From Numida meleagris (Eukaryota; Chordata; Aves; Galliformes; Numididae), in the NCBI RefSeq assembly GCF_002078875.1, contig NC_034412.1:30676335-30740334 (forward strand): a stretch of DNA of 64,000 nucleotides. Direction: 5' to 3'. This document shows, one piece after another, positions 48,687-60,530 of the stretch. A model generated the notes under the pieces. That model was not told the origin of the DNA. It saw nothing but the letters and a program-made list of their open reading frames with translations, and did no database searches. The position numbers were made by a program, and so were the translations under genes. The stretch's first letter is position 1. The number at the start of each line of letters is the position of its first letter.

Positions 48687-48745
48687 GTAGGGTGGCTAAG
48701 CTCTGGCACAGGCTTCCCAGAGAGGTGTTATTGGGAAGCCCCAGT
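48687..48745 (+). mobile_element. Short CR1-like fragment, plus strand
   Basis: The segment reading VAKLWHRLPREV (within an open frame starting at 48671) matches the CR1 motif RV-HWHRLPREV near the ORF2 C-terminus. Similarity covers about 60 bases and no octamer tail follows. It is a tiny, old remnant or possibly a chance match. Confidence 0.5.
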
Positions 48746-51700
48746 TATGCTTGCTGCATAAAGTTTTCTTTGCTGATACCAAAAGTTAGCAGCCTGGGCA
48801 CAATGCCACCCACATTGTCCTATCTTTCAGCTGCCCTTAATGATAGCTGCAGAAGAATGACACAGGACTTCAAAGGGAATGCAGATGCCCTGCTCACCAT
48901 TAGTTTGATTTGCATCCCTCCCCGGTTTGCTGCCACTTTATAGCTCTAGCCTGGCAGTGAAGGTTATGTCTCACTGGTAGCTATTGTCACAAGTGGGAAA
49001 CTAGAATCTCTGATGTTAGTAATTTGGTTTTATTTTGCATTCCCTTGGTTTTATAATGTATGCTTGAACCTGGTCTCTCAATAAATGCTTGCAGATAACC
49101 ATCCTCTCTATTTAAAGAAAGTTCGAAAGGTTCTGTAGACAGCTGAAGATGCTCTCAGAAGGGTGCCAGTTTTAAAGCACTTAGTGTTAGAAGGCTGTAA
49201 AAGTTTTGCAATATAACAGCCACAGGAAATTCATGAGGAGAGAAGCACCTTGAGCTGTAGAGTCACAGGGGCTATGGGTGAACTTGAAAGATGTTTGTAG
49301 GAATTACTCTTTCCACTGTGCTTTCCAAGAGAGTAAAACAAATCACTTTTTAAAGGGAGACTTTAGGAAACAAATCACAATTTGTGAAAAGCGAAAATAC
49401 ACAAGGTTAAAATACCAAACACTAACTGGAAAGAGAATCCTTGTAATGTAGAATTTATTTCAAAATTGCATACTCTGGTCTTTTATTCACTCTTTATAAG
49501 ACTCCATGCTTGAACTCTCCTTTGATCTTTTCGCCCATACATGCTTCATTTTTTTTTTCTGTGTATAAAATACCGTGAAATTCTTATGTGAATTCCATAC
49601 AGTAATACCTTCTGTTACTTCAAGCTCTACCTAAAAGGTTTCAGAGTGTTAAGTGATCTAATTTATCTCTAAATATTTATATATTATATATATAATATAT
49701 AATTAGCAAACTGTCAGTCTGTAAACCACTGATATTTTGTCTGATGGTGTGATTGTATTGTCCTCATACTAAACTTGTTCCATTTTGTATATCATATTTG
49801 CTTTATACGTATTACATCTGGGGTTCCAACCATTGCTAGTAAGAGGCCATATACTTTGTACTGGGCTGACAAACGTAGAAAGTCAGGATGTGCTTGGGCT
49901 TTTCTTGGCTTGAGCTAGTTTTAATTTTATTTAAGAATTGCCCACATGAGCAAATAGCTATTGCGTCAACATTGTGCTAGTGGCAGCATGGATGGGAAAT
50001 GCCTGGCAGCCATAGGTAGACCATATCAAATAGTAGGTAGTTCATTGAGCTTTAATGTCTTCTCATACACAGATTTTATTATATTTGGCTCTAGTTTCTC
50101 TAGTTTTGCAAATATTTTGGATATTAAATACTCCAGAAAGTTAACAGGCTATAAAGACAGAATTTTTTTTTTTTTAAAGAAGAATTTTTGAAAGAGCTCA
50201 GAGAAGAATAAGACAGACCATGCTGGTGAGACTCTTGCCTTTCTGTCTAGACATTTGTCCCTGATGAGTGTAGGAAATGACATTCTCACTTTCAAATTCT
50301 CAAGCTTTTGTAGAACATTACTCAACTCAATGTTTTCTTGTGTCCACATGGATCCATTAGTCAATTAGTTTAATTCCATTCTTATCGCCCATTTTTGAGC
50401 CTACTCTAAGTTGTGCTATATCCTACTCACTGGATAGTTTTATGTATTAATGGTTGAGTTTCCAATGTAATTGAGTATGAACCAAATCCTTATATTATTA
50501 TGTAGAACCCTATTATGAAGGGAGAGAGTGGAGCTTGACAAAAGCTCTGTTTCAAGAGTATGGATATGGTGCTAGAGGGGAGGGGGGAAAAAGCAGTAAT
50601 TAAACAGTGGTTGTAGGTATATTTCTAATTGAAATATCACATTTGCAAAGTTTAGGATTTAGAGCTGTCACCTGCACCAGGACTAGTTTGGTACAAGCCT
50701 TGTGAGAGCAGAATTTCCTCTGGGTAGATGGAAAGGAGACAGTTAAAAACAAAACATACAGCAGAAAGTAGAAAAGGATCACTTCCTCCCCATTTTTCTG
50801 GCTGTTTAACTTGGGGTTGTTAAAGACTACTGCAGCTAATTCTTGCTCCCCAATAGGTGCATTTAAGTTAAGCCCAGTGGAAGTAGAAGTCCTGAGCCAC
50901 TAAGCTTCAGCTTCTCTTCTAGCTTGGTTTCTTTTGGAAAGAATCAGCTCAGTCCATGAGACACATTGTATTGCCCTCTGTATACAATTTAAATGGCCTT
51001 GGGGTCTTTTGGCAGTTATAGATTGCTTTTAATATGTCTGATTAATTCCAAGGAATAAATTTTTATACATGCTGTCACTGCACAGAAAGCTGCAATTTTT
51101 TATTTTTACTTTTTTTTTTCTTTTGCTGCAGGGAAAAGAACATTTGTCAGTTAGGCCTAATATTAAATGTATTAAAAACAATAAACATTAATTTTACCAC
51201 TATCCACTTTAGTTGAGTATAGTAGTGTAAGTTCAGTTAATGTAGTAGAAGCTGGCAGAATTAATTACTGTCCTTTACTTTATGGTAGCTATGAGACAGC
51301 TAAGTACATCTTCATCCAAAATGAAGGCAGCTAGTTAGAAATCCAGATGTTCTGTAAGAAGGACATTTGTCTGACTACTGATATGTGAAGGAGCATATTT
51401 GCGTGGTTGGAATATCTCATGCAGGGAACAGAAAGAGAACTTGAAAATAGAGAAGGAATGTCTTGTAATCTACTCAGTTCACTTCATCTCTATTTCTTTG
51501 AAGAAGAATTTGGTATGTTCTTCTAAAGGAGTATTTATGTACCAGAACTCACACTCAAACATCAGTCTCTGCTTCTGACTGATATAAAATTCAGGATCTT
51601 GTGATTTATATTTGAGTCCGTAGGAGAACGTATTTACTTGGGATTAAGTTAGAGAGGTGAATTGCTTGCTCTTTTCAGTGTTTTACTCTATGAGAATTAC

Positions 51701-53287
51701 TGTGGGATTTTATGAAGTCCCATTCTCAGTCTGCTACAACTCTACATCCTCTTCATTTTTTTTTTTTTTTTTTTTAAGCTTTGCCAATGTGACAGAAGTC
51801 ACTGACAGCCCAGAAAGATGCTTGGCTGATTCTTCTAAATCTCTTCAGTTATCTGGACCTGCCAGTTTCTAAAAGGTCAGACTTCAGAAGCTGAGTCTTC
51901 CTGAGTTAATACGGGAAAGAGAGGTATTTCCTGACTTTCTGAGACAGATTGTTTTGTATTACAAAGCAGAAATATTTATTGAACATATTTCTGTTATTAA
52001 TTATAATTAAACATAATATTACTAGCATATTTTAACAGATTGATGTTCTCATTTGTGTTCACTTTACACACAAACACTTAAACTTTTTATTTGTAACAGT
52101 GTGATTCCATTTTTCAAATTGGAAATAACCTTTAAGTACTTCTAAAACACACCTTCCAAATACGAAGCCTTGTTTCTATGTTATGTTTTATGGAAGTGTG
52201 AAGAAAGGATTTTTTTAACAATTAGAAGTAGGGCTTTAAAAGAGGATGAGGTGGTCTGGCATGTAAAACAGACATTTGGAAGCATGAGAGGCAGAGGGTA
52301 AGCATGTCTGAGGTTCATATTTATTGTGTGTTGTGTTTCTTGGCATGACTTGGAATGCAGAATAAATCAAAGCTCTTTGTGGTTTTTCTATAAATAAATA
52401 CGGAGCAAACACTTTATTTTTAAGGTATATATTTACTGGGTGATCACTTGTTATCTTTTCACTGAACTTATCCACACACCATCATTTTTTAATTCCTCTG
52501 GGCAAAAATGGGTCTGGTCAATACATGCTCTTGCAGGTTCCAGGACTAGATGTTGAATACACACGTTGTGCTGTCTACCTTTTAAGACTCTTCACCTCCA
52601 GTTCTGGGATGCAGTATTTTGCAGAATGATTAGACATACATCTATGTATATATATAATCTATCTATCTATATATAATATATATATTTTAGTTTCACTGAC
52701 GAGCAAAGCATTATTTCATTAAAATCGTGTCATAAGGATGATCAGTGCTTCTAACAACTGAGGCTGATTTCTGTGTTGGCAGATGGACTGCATTTTAGAT
52801 CTGTGCTGGGTGTGATATTTAGCTGAGGAAGTGCAGTGATGCAAATAATTTCAATAATAGACGTTCTCTAATAAATACATTTGCTAGTTTTTGGAAGTAA
52901 GAGCTTTGTAAAGGAATCTGATTCAGATATCTTGTGATACTTTGTACATTGTTGAAAGACATATTAGTTATGTCATGTTTACATCATTTTTAATAAATTG
53001 AGACTAATTCAGCCTAGGTAAAAAGGTGAATATAGGATGATTAATTTTATATATTTAGAACTTGTTCCCTTTAGCACTAGGGTACTATAAGTGGTGCTGA
53101 TGCAGTAGACCAATGATGGTGAATTTTGTTCCATTCACTTATGACTCCTTTTCTAACCCATTTGTTAATGTTATCTTATCTGCTCCATCTTAGAACAAAC
53201 AAGCAATAAATTATTTCAACATCTTTAGTCATGCAATTTCACCTTTTCCTTTAAACTTTGCATAAAATGTTTATAAAAATATATAGT
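48746..53287. other. AT-rich single-copy sequence
   Basis: No gene or mobile element is recognised. Low-complexity spots are the perfect AT palindrome at 49679-49700, a 20-base T run at 51756-51775 and a TA-rich run at about 52639-52688. Confidence 0.5.
49679..49700. repeat. 22-base perfect AT palindrome
   Basis: The 22-base stretch equals its own reverse complement and consists only of A and T. Such sites can extrude a cruciform, but they are common in AT-rich DNA. Confidence 0.8.
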
Positions 53288-53804
53288 TCCTCTGTACTTG
53301 GTACTGGTGAGGCCACATCTCAAGTAGGTTTTGGGCCCCTCATTACAAGAAAGACATCAAGGCCCTGGAGCATGTCCAGAGAAGGACAATGAAGCTGCAA
53401 AGGGTCTGCAGCAGAAATCTTCTGGGGAGCAGTTGAAGGAGCTGGAACTCTTTAGTCTGGAGGAGGCTCAGGGGAGACCTTATTATTCTCTACAATGACC
53501 TGAAAGGAGGTTGTGGCGAGGTGGGGACTGGCCTCTTCATGATAGAATGAGAGGGAATGTCCTCAAGTTGTGCCAGGGGAGGTTCACGTCAGATATTAGG
53601 AAAAATTCCTTCTCAGAAAGAGTGGTCAGGCCCTGGAACAGGCTGCTCAGGGAAGTGGTAGAGTCACTGTCCCTGGAGGTGTTCAAGAAACATGTGGATG
53701 TGACATGAAGGGACGTGGTTAGTGGGCACAGCAGTGATGAGTCAATAGTTGGAGAAGACCTCTAAGATCATCAGGTCCAACCTTGATGATTCTATGAGCC
53801 TATG
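53288..53804 (+). mobile_element. CR1 LINE 3' part, plus strand
   Basis: This copy runs from the RT C-terminal segment (GGTGAGGCCACATCTCAAGTA near 53307) through CCCTGGAGCATGTCCAGAGAAGG, CTTTAGTCTGGAGGAGGCTCAG, the open stretch at 53511-53708 reading [18 protein letters not shown] and [10 protein letters not shown], and the 3' UTR. It ends with GATTCTATGAGCCTATG octamers at about 53787-53804. A short frameshift and an in-frame TGA near 53549 separate it from an intact reading frame. It is the same broad subfamily as the copy at 2608-3750 but more mutated. Confidence 0.94.
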
Positions 53805-56140
53805 TTTTGACACTTATGTGCAGTGAAATGTGAGGTGAAAAGATTTTGCCACATTTTCATTCATTAACTAGCCACTACAGTGTGATGATTGCTGTGGGAC
53901 CTGAATTTCACTGACTGCAGTTGCTTTCTTTGGGTCTGGGTCAAACTTCTGTTACCAGAATTGCAACACTGGGTTGCATAATTAACAATATAAACTGTTG
54001 CAAATGGCTGCAGTTTCTAGCAGAGTTTGTTAGTATGAGAGATGCACTTGAAACAAAAGGCAATATACATGTCTTGGTTGCAGAATGTTTAATGCTCACT
54101 GAATATGGAAAGTCATAGCCAGTGTGCCACATGCATAAACAGGCTGCTAAAAGGTATTATTACAAATTTTAGCCATTTAGCATCTCTACGGGCTTTAGGA
54201 GTATCTTTATGTATTTGAAATGTTTAAAGTTGAGTTTTTAAATACATCTGCAATAATTTAATTCATCATTTCAGCATGGAACTACTTCCTAAGCATTTGA
54301 ACACAAACTTAAAATTAGATATTTGCTGGATCAAGATCATTAGTGAAAAATAAGACAATTTTCCACTAATTAGTGTTGAAATAATTACAAGTATGTGAAA
54401 TACATACATATGTAAATAGAATATAAACATATTATAAATATTACTGAACTAAAAAGTTTGTTTAGAAAGTCTTCTAAAACTAGAATTGTATACCTTTAGT
54501 CACTCAATATGCAATATTTTCATGGTAACAAGGATATCAGAACATGTTTTGTGCTGTGTACTTTTGACAGTCAAGCATCCATCTTTTCTACAGAGCTTTA
54601 TTTTTTCCTGGACATTCAAAAAGAAAAATCACCCTTTAATAACTAATGCTTGTCTGTGTTAATGAATCGTTAAAAAAAAAAAATGCAGGTATCTTGAGTA
54701 TCCTGATCATACAAACAAAATATTTGATTTATTCAGTGACTACATAAAACAGTCAATGTCCTTCAATTTTCCTATCTTCTCACGAAGTGTTCTGTCACCC
54801 ACAGCATCCTTCAGAAGTATTTTGCACTGGCCACTGGTGTTATAAGACATTGAGGATGACAGCTGCACTCCTATGTTCTGTCACTTGTGTTTTCAGTTCA
54901 CTGCCAAAGGCATTTCATGCTGCAGTGTGTGTGAGTCTGAAAGCTGAGTTACATTTTTATCTGTGAACATCTTAAACGTTATTTGACTCTCTTTTGGATT
55001 GTTTCTTCTGAATATGCAGATCCAGGAGAGAAGGGGACACCATGAAACTTTTACTTTGTTTGAAAAGTTTCATAACATTTTTGGAGAAATGTTCTTTACA
55101 GCTTAACTTTGCGATGTTTTTTCATATTTATAAATTTAAGCACAGGAGATGATTAAGTGATGTCTTCAGAAGCATGAACACAAACCCCTTGGGGTTGTTA
55201 CATTCCTGTACACTCTCCAAACTTCTATTTCAGCTGTTGGTGGCTTTGAAACCTTGAGACTTTCAAATTAGTTTTTAATGAGCTATAGGTACTAAAAGAC
55301 CAAACTCTTAATTCAGAGGCTCTCACAGGATGCTGTACTGAATGACATGACCTCCTGCACTGCAGAAGCAACAATTCTGACAGCATGGAATTTGTTGTGT
55401 TTTTTTTTCCTTTTTTTTTTTTTTCTTCTCAAGTATATGGAGATTGTTTAAAAACTTAATAACTGAAAAAGGTTGTCACAAATCATTTAAAGAGGCAGGT
55501 ATCCACCATCATTAACTGTTTCATTCCCTAATTCAGTCATGCTTTGTGTATAAGCAGATTTGTACATATTCATTTATTGCAAATAGTAGCAATGGAAAAC
55601 CAAATCCAGCTAGCCTTCTGAGCTGGATGCTTTTTCATGCTTATTCTCTTGTTGAAATTAAAAAAGCCAAACCAACAAACCAACAAAACACACACACACA
55701 CACATGCACATAAAATGACAATGTGGGCAGTGATTATTAGAGACTTTTTATATATATATATACAGCTTCTTCATAGGTGTATACAGTCCTACAGGTATCC
55801 CAATTACCTTGTTATTTTCAGTGTGACTGATGCAGATCAAAGGCCAGATCTTAGCCCTGCAGGCTGCGTGCAACAGATGCTGTTACAATGTTAAAGCAAT
55901 AATTTATCACTGTTGTGTGCTGTTTTACAAAGTAATTTCATTTCGGAACTGTGTTAATTGATTGATTGCATACTTTGCATGCTTCTTGGCCATTCCAGCT
56001 TATCGTATGGGGAGCAGAGCCCTGAGCATGATGAGTAGCTAAATTTAAGATTGTTCTCCTTAGGGAATAAAAACAAGAAATACTGTTATCTTGGCTTCCC
56101 CTCCTTTTTCCCACCACTGTAAGAGCTATCATGACATACT

Positions 56141-56144
<4 letters not shown>
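53805..56144. other. AT-rich single-copy sequence
   Basis: No gene is recognised. It includes T runs at about 55398-55423, a (CA)n run at 55689-55704 and a (TA)n run at 55749-55762. Confidence 0.5.
55689..55704 (+). repeat. (CA)n microsatellite
   Basis: About eight CA units, followed after an interval by a short (TA)n run at 55749-55762. Confidence 0.95.
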
Positions 56145-56192
<48 letters not shown>

Positions 56193-56209
56193 NAAAAAAA
56201 AAAAAAAAA
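56145..56209 (+). repeat. A65 run with one ambiguous base
   Basis: Sixty-five bases of A with a single N at 56193. The flanking sequence is ordinary. The N indicates a base-calling or gap-joining problem in the assembly. No retrocopy or LINE body is recognised directly upstream. Confidence 0.97.
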
Positions 56210-56760
56210 GACAAAAATAACCCAAACCAAAATAGAGAAAATCCCCTCATCACCTGTTGTGAAGTCCATATTTGAGCTCTCCAAGAGAAGAAATGCTGTG
56301 CACATACTGTTCTCACAGTATTATGTTCCTGTGTTTCTTAGTCGCAATTCCAATGAAATAAATGATTCCAGTTTTCCCATTAGGATTACATGATTTGATG
56401 TTGACCTTGGGTTTCTGGGTAACAGTTACCTAATTCTGGAAGGAAAAAAAAAAAAAGCCAGCTTTGCTTTTGCTGGGTTAATTTAGAGATATTTTTTGCT
56501 TTCTAAAAATTTATCTCCATTCAGTTTTCATCAAAGCTGTCTTTAAATGATTACAGTGGACAATTTTGTGAACTTTGTGTAATATATTTCTAGTCACTCT
56601 TTATATAGTAGTTTGTTAGAAAAACTGGTGTTTACAAGGAGAGACAAGTGTGACTTCCATAGTTTGTTCTGCAATCATTGAATTGCAAGAGTTTTATTTC
56701 ATGGTGATGTTAATGGAAAGTTGTAGTGTGGGAAATTTAGCAGCTGGCTTATTTAACTGT

Positions 56761-56787
56761 AAAAAAAAAAAAAAAAAAAAAAAAAAA
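56761..56787 (+). repeat. A27 run
   Basis: Twenty-seven consecutive A followed by A-rich sequence. No upstream element is recognised. Confidence 0.95.
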
Positions 56788-58221
56788 CACCAAAAAAAAC
56801 CCTAATTTCAGCCAAGCACATTACCTTGCAGCAGCCTGCCTTCCTCTTCATATGATGTGCATATTTATTATTCTTCTGGACATCTAGTTATTCTACTTAT
56901 TATAGATATATAATTGAGTGAGTGATAGTTAGATATGGCTCAGTATCTCTAAAAAGATATAAGCTGTTATGTAATTTCAGGAAAGGAGGCAAAATAAAAT
57001 ATTTGGATGTACTAGGATATGTGTGACAAACATACGTTCTTAGTGCTATGAAGGGATATCCAGAACAGATTCTAAGATACTGAAGTATGTGAGGATAGTT
57101 TAGATGTGGTGAAATATGGCATAAGTATACAATTTTCAGAGGTGGTACATACAAAGCTGTTAAGCAGCTATATTTCTGCGAGTTCCCACTCAGGCTTGTT
57201 ATACACTTCTGACTGCTTATTATTCTTCTTATACCTGGAAACTAATTTGGATATGCTTCAGATAGTATGAACTAGAACAAAGGACTTTGTGTTCTTCAAA
57301 AATACTCCTTTTGTTGACTGATAAGTAGTAGTTCAAGGACTGTGCATATGGGCTGGTGAACAGCAGTTGGATTTGCTCCCTGATCCTGACCTGCTATGCT
57401 ATGTGGAGACAGGCTTCTCTCCTACCTTGATTTGTCTAAGAAGAAAGTCCTCAGAAGGCACTTGAAGATCACTGGTGCAAAGTTTTTTCAACAGGGTATT
57501 ACAATGCCCAGTGTCCAACAGGATGTTTGTTGTCCTCTCTGGGCTGTTCTGTATGCTGAGATCATTTCTCAAAAATGGTAAAATGATGGACTGTATTCAA
57601 ATGAGTGCAAGAAATGACAGCTGCCAAGTGCTAAAGAGGATGTAGAATTTTCAAATAAAGATGGTAAACTTGTGGTCTGAAAAACTGGGCACAAATAGAG
57701 TAGATTATACAGTACCAGGTAAATTACCGTTTCTTTTATCCTTCTTCAAATTTGAGTATTACAACTAGGAAACACAGTGAAGAGAAACTGAGTTATGCTA
57801 TGGGTCAGAGACATGCAGAAATTGTTTGTAGGGAATTAAGAAATGGGGAGATAAGAAAGGCCTTCAACTGCTGGTTAAGTAACAGTGAGGAGACCCTGAA
57901 CTTGGTATGTTTCCTTTCATGAGAGTATTTTGCATCAGTTTACAGTACATCTTGAGAATCCACTGACCCATGTTGCTCTAAGGTAGAACTGATATGAGGG
58001 CTAGCTTCAGTTTCAAAGTACAATTACTTGTAGCTATTTTTATAACTAAGGAATTAAGGCTGAGGCCAAAATGTATTTTGATACCAAGATAAGATAAAAG
58101 TTTTTATGAATGTATGAGTGAATCAGTGACACTGCTGTTTCAGTCTATATGATGCGTCTCTAACATGAAATCCTATTTTTCACATAACAATATTGTGATT
58201 GCCAGTGATTGGTATTATACG
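56788..58221. other. AT-rich single-copy sequence
   Basis: No gene or mobile element is recognised. The 61-codon frame at 57396-57581 has no motif. Confidence 0.5.
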
Positions 58222-58223
58222 TA

Positions 58224-58722
58224 GGTTAGTCCGAAAGTAATTCCTCCTATTTATTTCCATGGGAACTACAACAGATATGAAGAGCACAATAACACTATTT
58301 AAGAAAGCAAATTCTCAGCTACAAAACACTATTTTTCAACATAGTCACCATCATTAGCTTTGCATTTTTGCCAGCAGTGAACATACTGTGGTTACCACTG
58401 CTAAAACACACCACTCACTGCCTCACTGTGCTCAGATCCACTGTTTGTTCTCCATCAATATTGAGCAAGAGCTGATGAATATCAATGGGTGCCATTTTTC
58501 TGCATGGAGGGATTTAATGACACACCCTTGCTTCATACACACTTCTGTATCAGGTGCCATTTTGTCAGACTGCCACTGTGCTGCCATCTGTCTCATGGCA
58601 ACAAAATGTAATAGAATATTGGCAGGAAGGTTCAACATCTACTTCCATACCATCAGCATCTGCTTCTGATGTCATGGACCAACATAAGAAAACAAGAGGC
58701 ATTAATTTGGGAGCGGCCCTCG
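58224..58722 (-). mobile_element. Galluhop-type mariner, internally deleted
   Basis: A roughly 500-base Tc1/mariner element is flanked by TA at 58222-58223 and 58723-58724, the target duplication of this superfamily. The left terminus (AGTCCGAAAGTAATTCCTCC near 58228-58247) and the right terminus (GAGGCATTAATTTGGGAGCG near 58696-58715, read in reverse complement) are imperfect inverted repeats of the Galluhop/Mariner1 type known from chicken. The transposase would be read on the minus strand. Only its start and its end remain, so this is an internally deleted, non-autonomous copy of a family whose full element is about 1.2-1.3 kb. Substitutions in the right terminus suggest it is inactive. 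Confidence 0.88.
58329..58560 (-). pseudogene. Mariner transposase remnant: N-terminus joined to C-terminus
   Basis: On the minus strand an ATG at 58560 opens a segment beginning MAPDTEVCMKQGCVIKSLHA, the mariner N-terminal helix-turn-helix start. The frame is lost after about 22 residues by a one-base shift and stops at 58432. A second segment at 58329-58382, in another frame, reads VHCWQKCKANDGDYVEK and stops with TAG at 58329-58331. This matches the mariner C-terminal HRW-KC-A--GDY motif. The catalytic D,D34D core is entirely missing, and the join is somewhere near 58385-58410. It cannot encode an active transposase. Confidence 0.82.
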
Positions 58723-58724
58723 TA

Positions 58725-60354
58725 AAACGTGCAGTGAGATAAATGCTGTTATTATGGAAATCCTATTAGTGAGTCCTTATGTACTGTGCCTGTAGCACAG
58801 ATTTATTAACATACCCCTTTGTAGTTGCTTTCTTGAAAACTGTTTTACCTCCTATGAAATATTGTTCAATAATGCCATTAATAAATGTATCTAATTGCAG
58901 CATATAACTGAAAGCTTGAATGACTTGAAATGGATTTGAAGAGAATTGAGATTATTGCAGTGGAATGTATTGAACAACATATATTGTATGTCCCTAATTT
59001 TTCATACTAGTATATGTCAGGAGAAAGAACGTTTCGTATATAGTCAGGCACTTAATGAAAATAGTAAGTCTTTTTATAAAGAGTTGTCAGTAGATGGCAA
59101 TGTGACTATTTTATACAGACTTTTTATTTCATGTGAAGCTTAAGACTTGTCATCTTCTTCATTTGCTGCTTAAATTACTACATTTTTTTTTTTTAAAAAA
59201 AAGCTCAAAGAGCCCTTTAAAACTATACTTTAAATAATTGATGGTTACAAATGGAAACCGTGGCCTAAAATCTCCAAAAGTGATCAAAGTTGATTTAATT
59301 TTCTAATGGTCAGGGTTGAATAAAAATCATGTCACATATGTGCTATCAGTGAACAGATTACTGCTCTTATCCCTCACGTTGCTACAGATTCAGTAAACCC
59401 ATGTTTTATTGATAGCTAGACACTTTGGCCATAACTCATCCAAAAGTATGGTGCTTATAATGAGCACCAGAAGGAATAACAAAAATAAACGTGTTCTTGT
59501 GCTGTCAACAGTACAGCCAGTATAAGGCTTACCAGCGTTTCTTCTTTCCTCTCTTCCCTCTTCGTAGTGACTCCAGCTAGGGAGAAATAAAGTTTTGGAA
59601 CACGAAGTTCATCAAATGGCATTAGATTAGATATTACTGTCATATAAAACATGAGCAACTACAATAAAAATGTATGTGTTTAGTTGTTAGTTGCTGCTGT
59701 TGCTGTTAATATTTTATGTTACAGCATCACAGAGAAACATAATGCATTAGATATGCGTCAAATAACTTTGGAAAAAATGTAGTAATAGTCCTCTTCAGGA
59801 TCTGCAGGTTTTTAACGGTGACGTGGATTGAAAAGCCCAAGTTGCCATTGTTTCTTTATGTTCTGAGGTGACGGACCCATGCTGGTATTTATAAAATGCT
59901 TCAGAAGTTTAAACATTATAAATCTGTCTACAGATTTTGCCTTTGGTCACTGCCTTCAGTAGGACTTAATTTAGGAACAATCCATTTCATTACCATGTTC
60001 TCATTTTAAAATCTTATTGTGGTGCAAGGCAGCAGCCTGTCCCTGTTCGTAGCACTCTTATCCCTGAGTCAAGAGGCTGTTTGTTGCATTTAATCAGCAT
60101 GTAATGGGTCTCCACCATTGTGTCTGTATTCACAAGCGTTTGTTGGAGGTTTAGGAAAATGGGGCATTAGCTGTGCCTACTGTGCCTCTCACATTCAGTA
60201 GATTGCTGTAAAGGCTCTGGTGAATGTTGAGATCCCTCAGGAGGTTACAAATCTGGCTACTCAGCTCTTCCTTTTCTGTTAGGTTTCTTTTATGTATGAA
60301 CAACCTCTATTTTTACTGTAGTGTCCTAGTGCTGCCCTAGATATTGTTCACTCT
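58725..60354. other. AT-rich single-copy sequence
   Basis: No gene or mobile element is recognised. Confidence 0.5.
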
Positions 60355-60530
60355 CTCTCACAGCAGGCCTGCCCACTGGTGGGTGAAGGTGCTGGCCCTG
60401 AGGTGACCCTGCCACACCAGGCCTGCTGTGGGAAGTGGACAAGGCCTAAGGAGCTCCTCACGGGGCCCCTGGAGCTCTGGAAACAGACTCTGTTCCAGGG
60501 AGAAGCTACTGAACATGAAGTGTTTTTGGG
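60355..60530. other. Local GC-rich patch, unidentified
   Basis: This GC-rich patch in AT-rich flanks holds a plus frame (60379-60591) reading GKWTRPKELLTGPLELWKQT and more, which I do not recognise. GCAGGCCTGC near 60364-60373 is a short palindrome, and CCAGGCCTGCTG recurs near 60417-60428. No splice pair is convincing. It could be a repeat remnant or a noncoding element. Confidence 0.25.

Noticed and set aside
52639..52688. Possible origin or structural element in TA-rich run
   Set aside because: Simple low-complexity sequence; nothing beyond base composition supports a function.
56091..56393. 100-codon plus frame and its minus counterpart with poly-lysine or poly-phenylalanine
   Set aside because: Created by the A65 run, and the ambiguous base falls inside it.
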